Positions 62,978-64,000 of a stretch of 64,000 nucleotides of DNA are shown piece by piece (the first letter of the stretch is position 1; each line of letters starts with the position of its first letter). The notes beneath the pieces are model-generated. The model was given only the letters and a program-made list of their open reading frames with translations. It was not told the origin of the DNA and did no database searches. The translations under genes were made by a program, and so were the position numbers. The DNA is taken from positions 124,001 to 188,000 of the forward strand of contig JAJLPB010000007.1 in assembly GCA_025548565.1 (NCBI GenBank), in the 5' to 3' direction. This stretch comes from Rugamonas sp. A1-17. GTDB lineage: Bacteria > Pseudomonadota > Gammaproteobacteria > Burkholderiales > Burkholderiaceae_D.

Positions 62978-63754
62978 ATGACGATCCCAATTTCGATCCT
63001 TGACGCGCTGGACCGCGCAGATGCTTCGTGGCGTCCGTTGCTGGTGCAGGGACTGGAGGCCATGATGGCCGCCACGCCCGATTACCTGCCGCAATTGGCC
63101 GACGACCAGTACCTGCCCACCGAACAACGCCTGTTCGCCGCCTTCGCGCTGCCGCTGCAGCAGGTGCGCTACGTGCTGATCGGCGAAGGTCCGTATCCGC
63201 GCCCGGAGAGCGCCACCGGCGTCTGTTTCATGGACGGCGCGGTTGGCAGCCTGTGGTCGGACGAGCAGGGCGGCGGACTGTCCAAGCCGGTCAACAAGGC
63301 CACCTCGCTGCGCAATTTCATGAAGATGTTGTTGGTGGCCGACGGTCAGCTGGCGCCGGACAACACCGCCGGCGAGGCGATGGCCGCCGTCGCCGCCCGT
63401 GCCCGCGATAAATCGGGCAGCCACATCCAGACGCTGGCCGAAATGCAGCAGAAATTGATCCAACAGGGTTTTTTGCTGCTGAACGCCTCGCTGGTATTCC
63501 GCGGCCACGTAGCGCCCGTCAAGGACGCCAAAGCTTGGCTACCGTTCTTCGAGACAGTGATGGCCGGCCTGGCCGCCCAAGCGTCGGTCACGCCGACGAT
63601 GGTGTTGTGGGGGAAGATCGCTGAACTATTGAGCAAGCTGCCGGTCATGCAGGACTTCCCGCGCATCGTGGCGGAGCATCCCTACAACCTGAGCTTCATC
63701 GGCAACCAGGACATGCACCAGCTGTTCCAGCCCATGCAGTTGTTGAAACGGTAA
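62978..63754 (+). CDS. Uracil-DNA glycosylase-like protein, altered active site
   Basis: A 258-residue protein of the UDG fold. The uracil-binding motif region is IGEGPYPRPESATGVCF (residues 68-84) where Ung has GQDPYHGPGQAHGL; the catalytic water-activating Asp is Gly71 here. The asparagine motif LLLNASLVF and the C-terminal HP loop (EHPYNLSF, H234) remain. The start at 62978 (MTIPISIL) is chosen because upstream residues are Pro/Gly-rich noise. It may be inactive, use another base, or be a DNA-binding pseudo-enzyme. Adjacent to iscR without a shared promoter. Confidence 0.78.
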   Translation: MTIPISILDALDRADASWRPLLVQGLEAMMAATPDYLPQLADDQYLPTEQRLFAAFALPLQQVRYVLIGEGPYPRPESATGVCFMDGAVGSLWSDEQGGGLSKPVNKATSLRNFMKMLLVADGQLAPDNTAGEAMAAVAARARDKSGSHIQTLAEMQQKLIQQGFLLLNASLVFRGHVAPVKDAKAWLPFFETVMAGLAAQASVTPTMVLWGKIAELLSKLPVMQDFPRIVAEHPYNLSFIGNQDMHQLFQPMQLLKR

Positions 63755-63804
63755 GTAACCCTTCGGGTAAAAGGCTCTCCGGGCAAACTTTGTTAAAGTT
63801 TGGT

Positions 63805-63830
63805 ATACTTGACTAAATCGATCAACTAAT
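63805..63830. promoter_or_regulatory. IscR type 1-like operator upstream of iscR
   Basis: ATACTTGACTAAATCGATCAACTAAT at 63805-63830 resembles the IscR type 1 consensus (ATA-S-YYGACT half sites in inverted order) about 70 bp before iscR. The left half is a good match. A separate perfect inverted repeat AAACTTT-GTT-AAAGTTT lies at 63785-63801. Confidence 0.7.
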
Positions 63831-63897
63831 CAGCTCTTATGCAACACCGTGATTAGCGATGAGGTCGATATTTTAACCTAGTTGAACCGAGGTAGTG

Positions 63898-64000
63898 ATG
63901 CGTCTGACCACCAAAGGCCGTTTTGCTGTGACTGCGATGATCGATCTGGCTTTGCGCCAAGGCAAAGGCCCGGTCACGCTCTCCGGCATCAGCCAGCGCC
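63898..64000 (+). CDS. iscR: Rrf2-family regulator IscR (5' part only)
   Basis: The first 34 residues (MRLTTKGRFAVTAMIDLALR, then GPVTLSGISQR) match the N-terminus of IscR, the [2Fe-2S]-dependent repressor of the isc iron-sulfur cluster operon. The gene runs off the right edge, so the cluster cysteines are not visible. A type 1-like site upstream suggests autorepression. The isc genes presumably follow outside the window. Confidence 0.93.
   Translation, partial: MRLTTKGRFAVTAMIDLALRQGKGPVTLSGISQR

Overview
The window is a high-GC chromosome segment from a betaproteobacterium. Protein content and gene order (uvrB divergent from an aromatic aminotransferase, an Oxalobacteraceae-like type VI secretion locus, many chemoreceptors, large TonB-dependent receptors, an E. 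coli-type LexA box) point to Oxalobacteraceae, in the Massilia/Duganella/Janthinobacterium group. That placement is inferred from family resemblance; no search was run. I saw no prophage, insertion sequence or CRISPR array, and nearly every gene looks intact.

Layout. 1-2.5 kb: 5' part of uvrB and a divergent aromatic aminotransferase. 2.6-11.1 kb: three identical tRNA-Asn(GUU) genes, each with its own promoter and terminator, separated by sensory genes (cache protein, GAF histidine kinase, a small coiled-coil protein plus a DUF3334/CheX-like protein, a chemoreceptor, a TonB-dependent receptor). 11.2-12.9 kb: secreted HExxH peptidase and an Hsp20 gene with a well-formed FNR/Anr-type promoter. 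12.9-30.4 kb: type VI secretion locus with tagX-like peptidase, tssM, tagF, an OmpA gene, tssL-tssK-tssJ on the minus strand, then lipoprotein, tssB, tssC, hcp, tssE, clpV and tssA. tssF, tssG and vgrG are absent, and tssE is followed 2 bp later by clpV. 30.4-32.9 kb: second chemoreceptor and a DTW-domain tRNA-modification gene. 32.8-38.1 kb: minus-strand operon of a DUF2760 protein and two divergent Hsp70 proteins. 38.3-39.5 kb: a PA0069-family radical SAM gene with a near-perfect LexA box and a C-terminal sliding-clamp-binding motif. 39.5-40.9 kb: O-methyltransferase and TetR regulator around a palindromic operator. 40.9-43.7 kb: GH36 alpha-galactosidase and ChaC-type cyclotransferase. 43.7-48.3 kb: LysR regulator and an aromatic-catabolism operon (VOC protein, FAH-family hydrolase, AAHS transporter, maleylacetoacetate isomerase). 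48.3-55.25 kb: Fur-box-preceded siderophore operon (two NIS synthetases, MFS exporter, receptor). 55.3-61.4 kb: a diguanylate cyclase and an HlyD/MacB-type ABC exporter operon. 61.6-64 kb: a GH144-like glucanase, a uracil-DNA-glycosylase-like protein lacking the catalytic Asp, and the start of iscR with an IscR-type operator.

The strongest candidate for something undescribed is the SOS-box plus clamp-motif radical SAM gene, which suggests an inducible replisome-associated DNA-repair enzyme. Next come the type VI locus without its TssF/TssG baseplate genes, the DUF2760/dual-Hsp70 operon, and the UDG-like protein with an altered active site.
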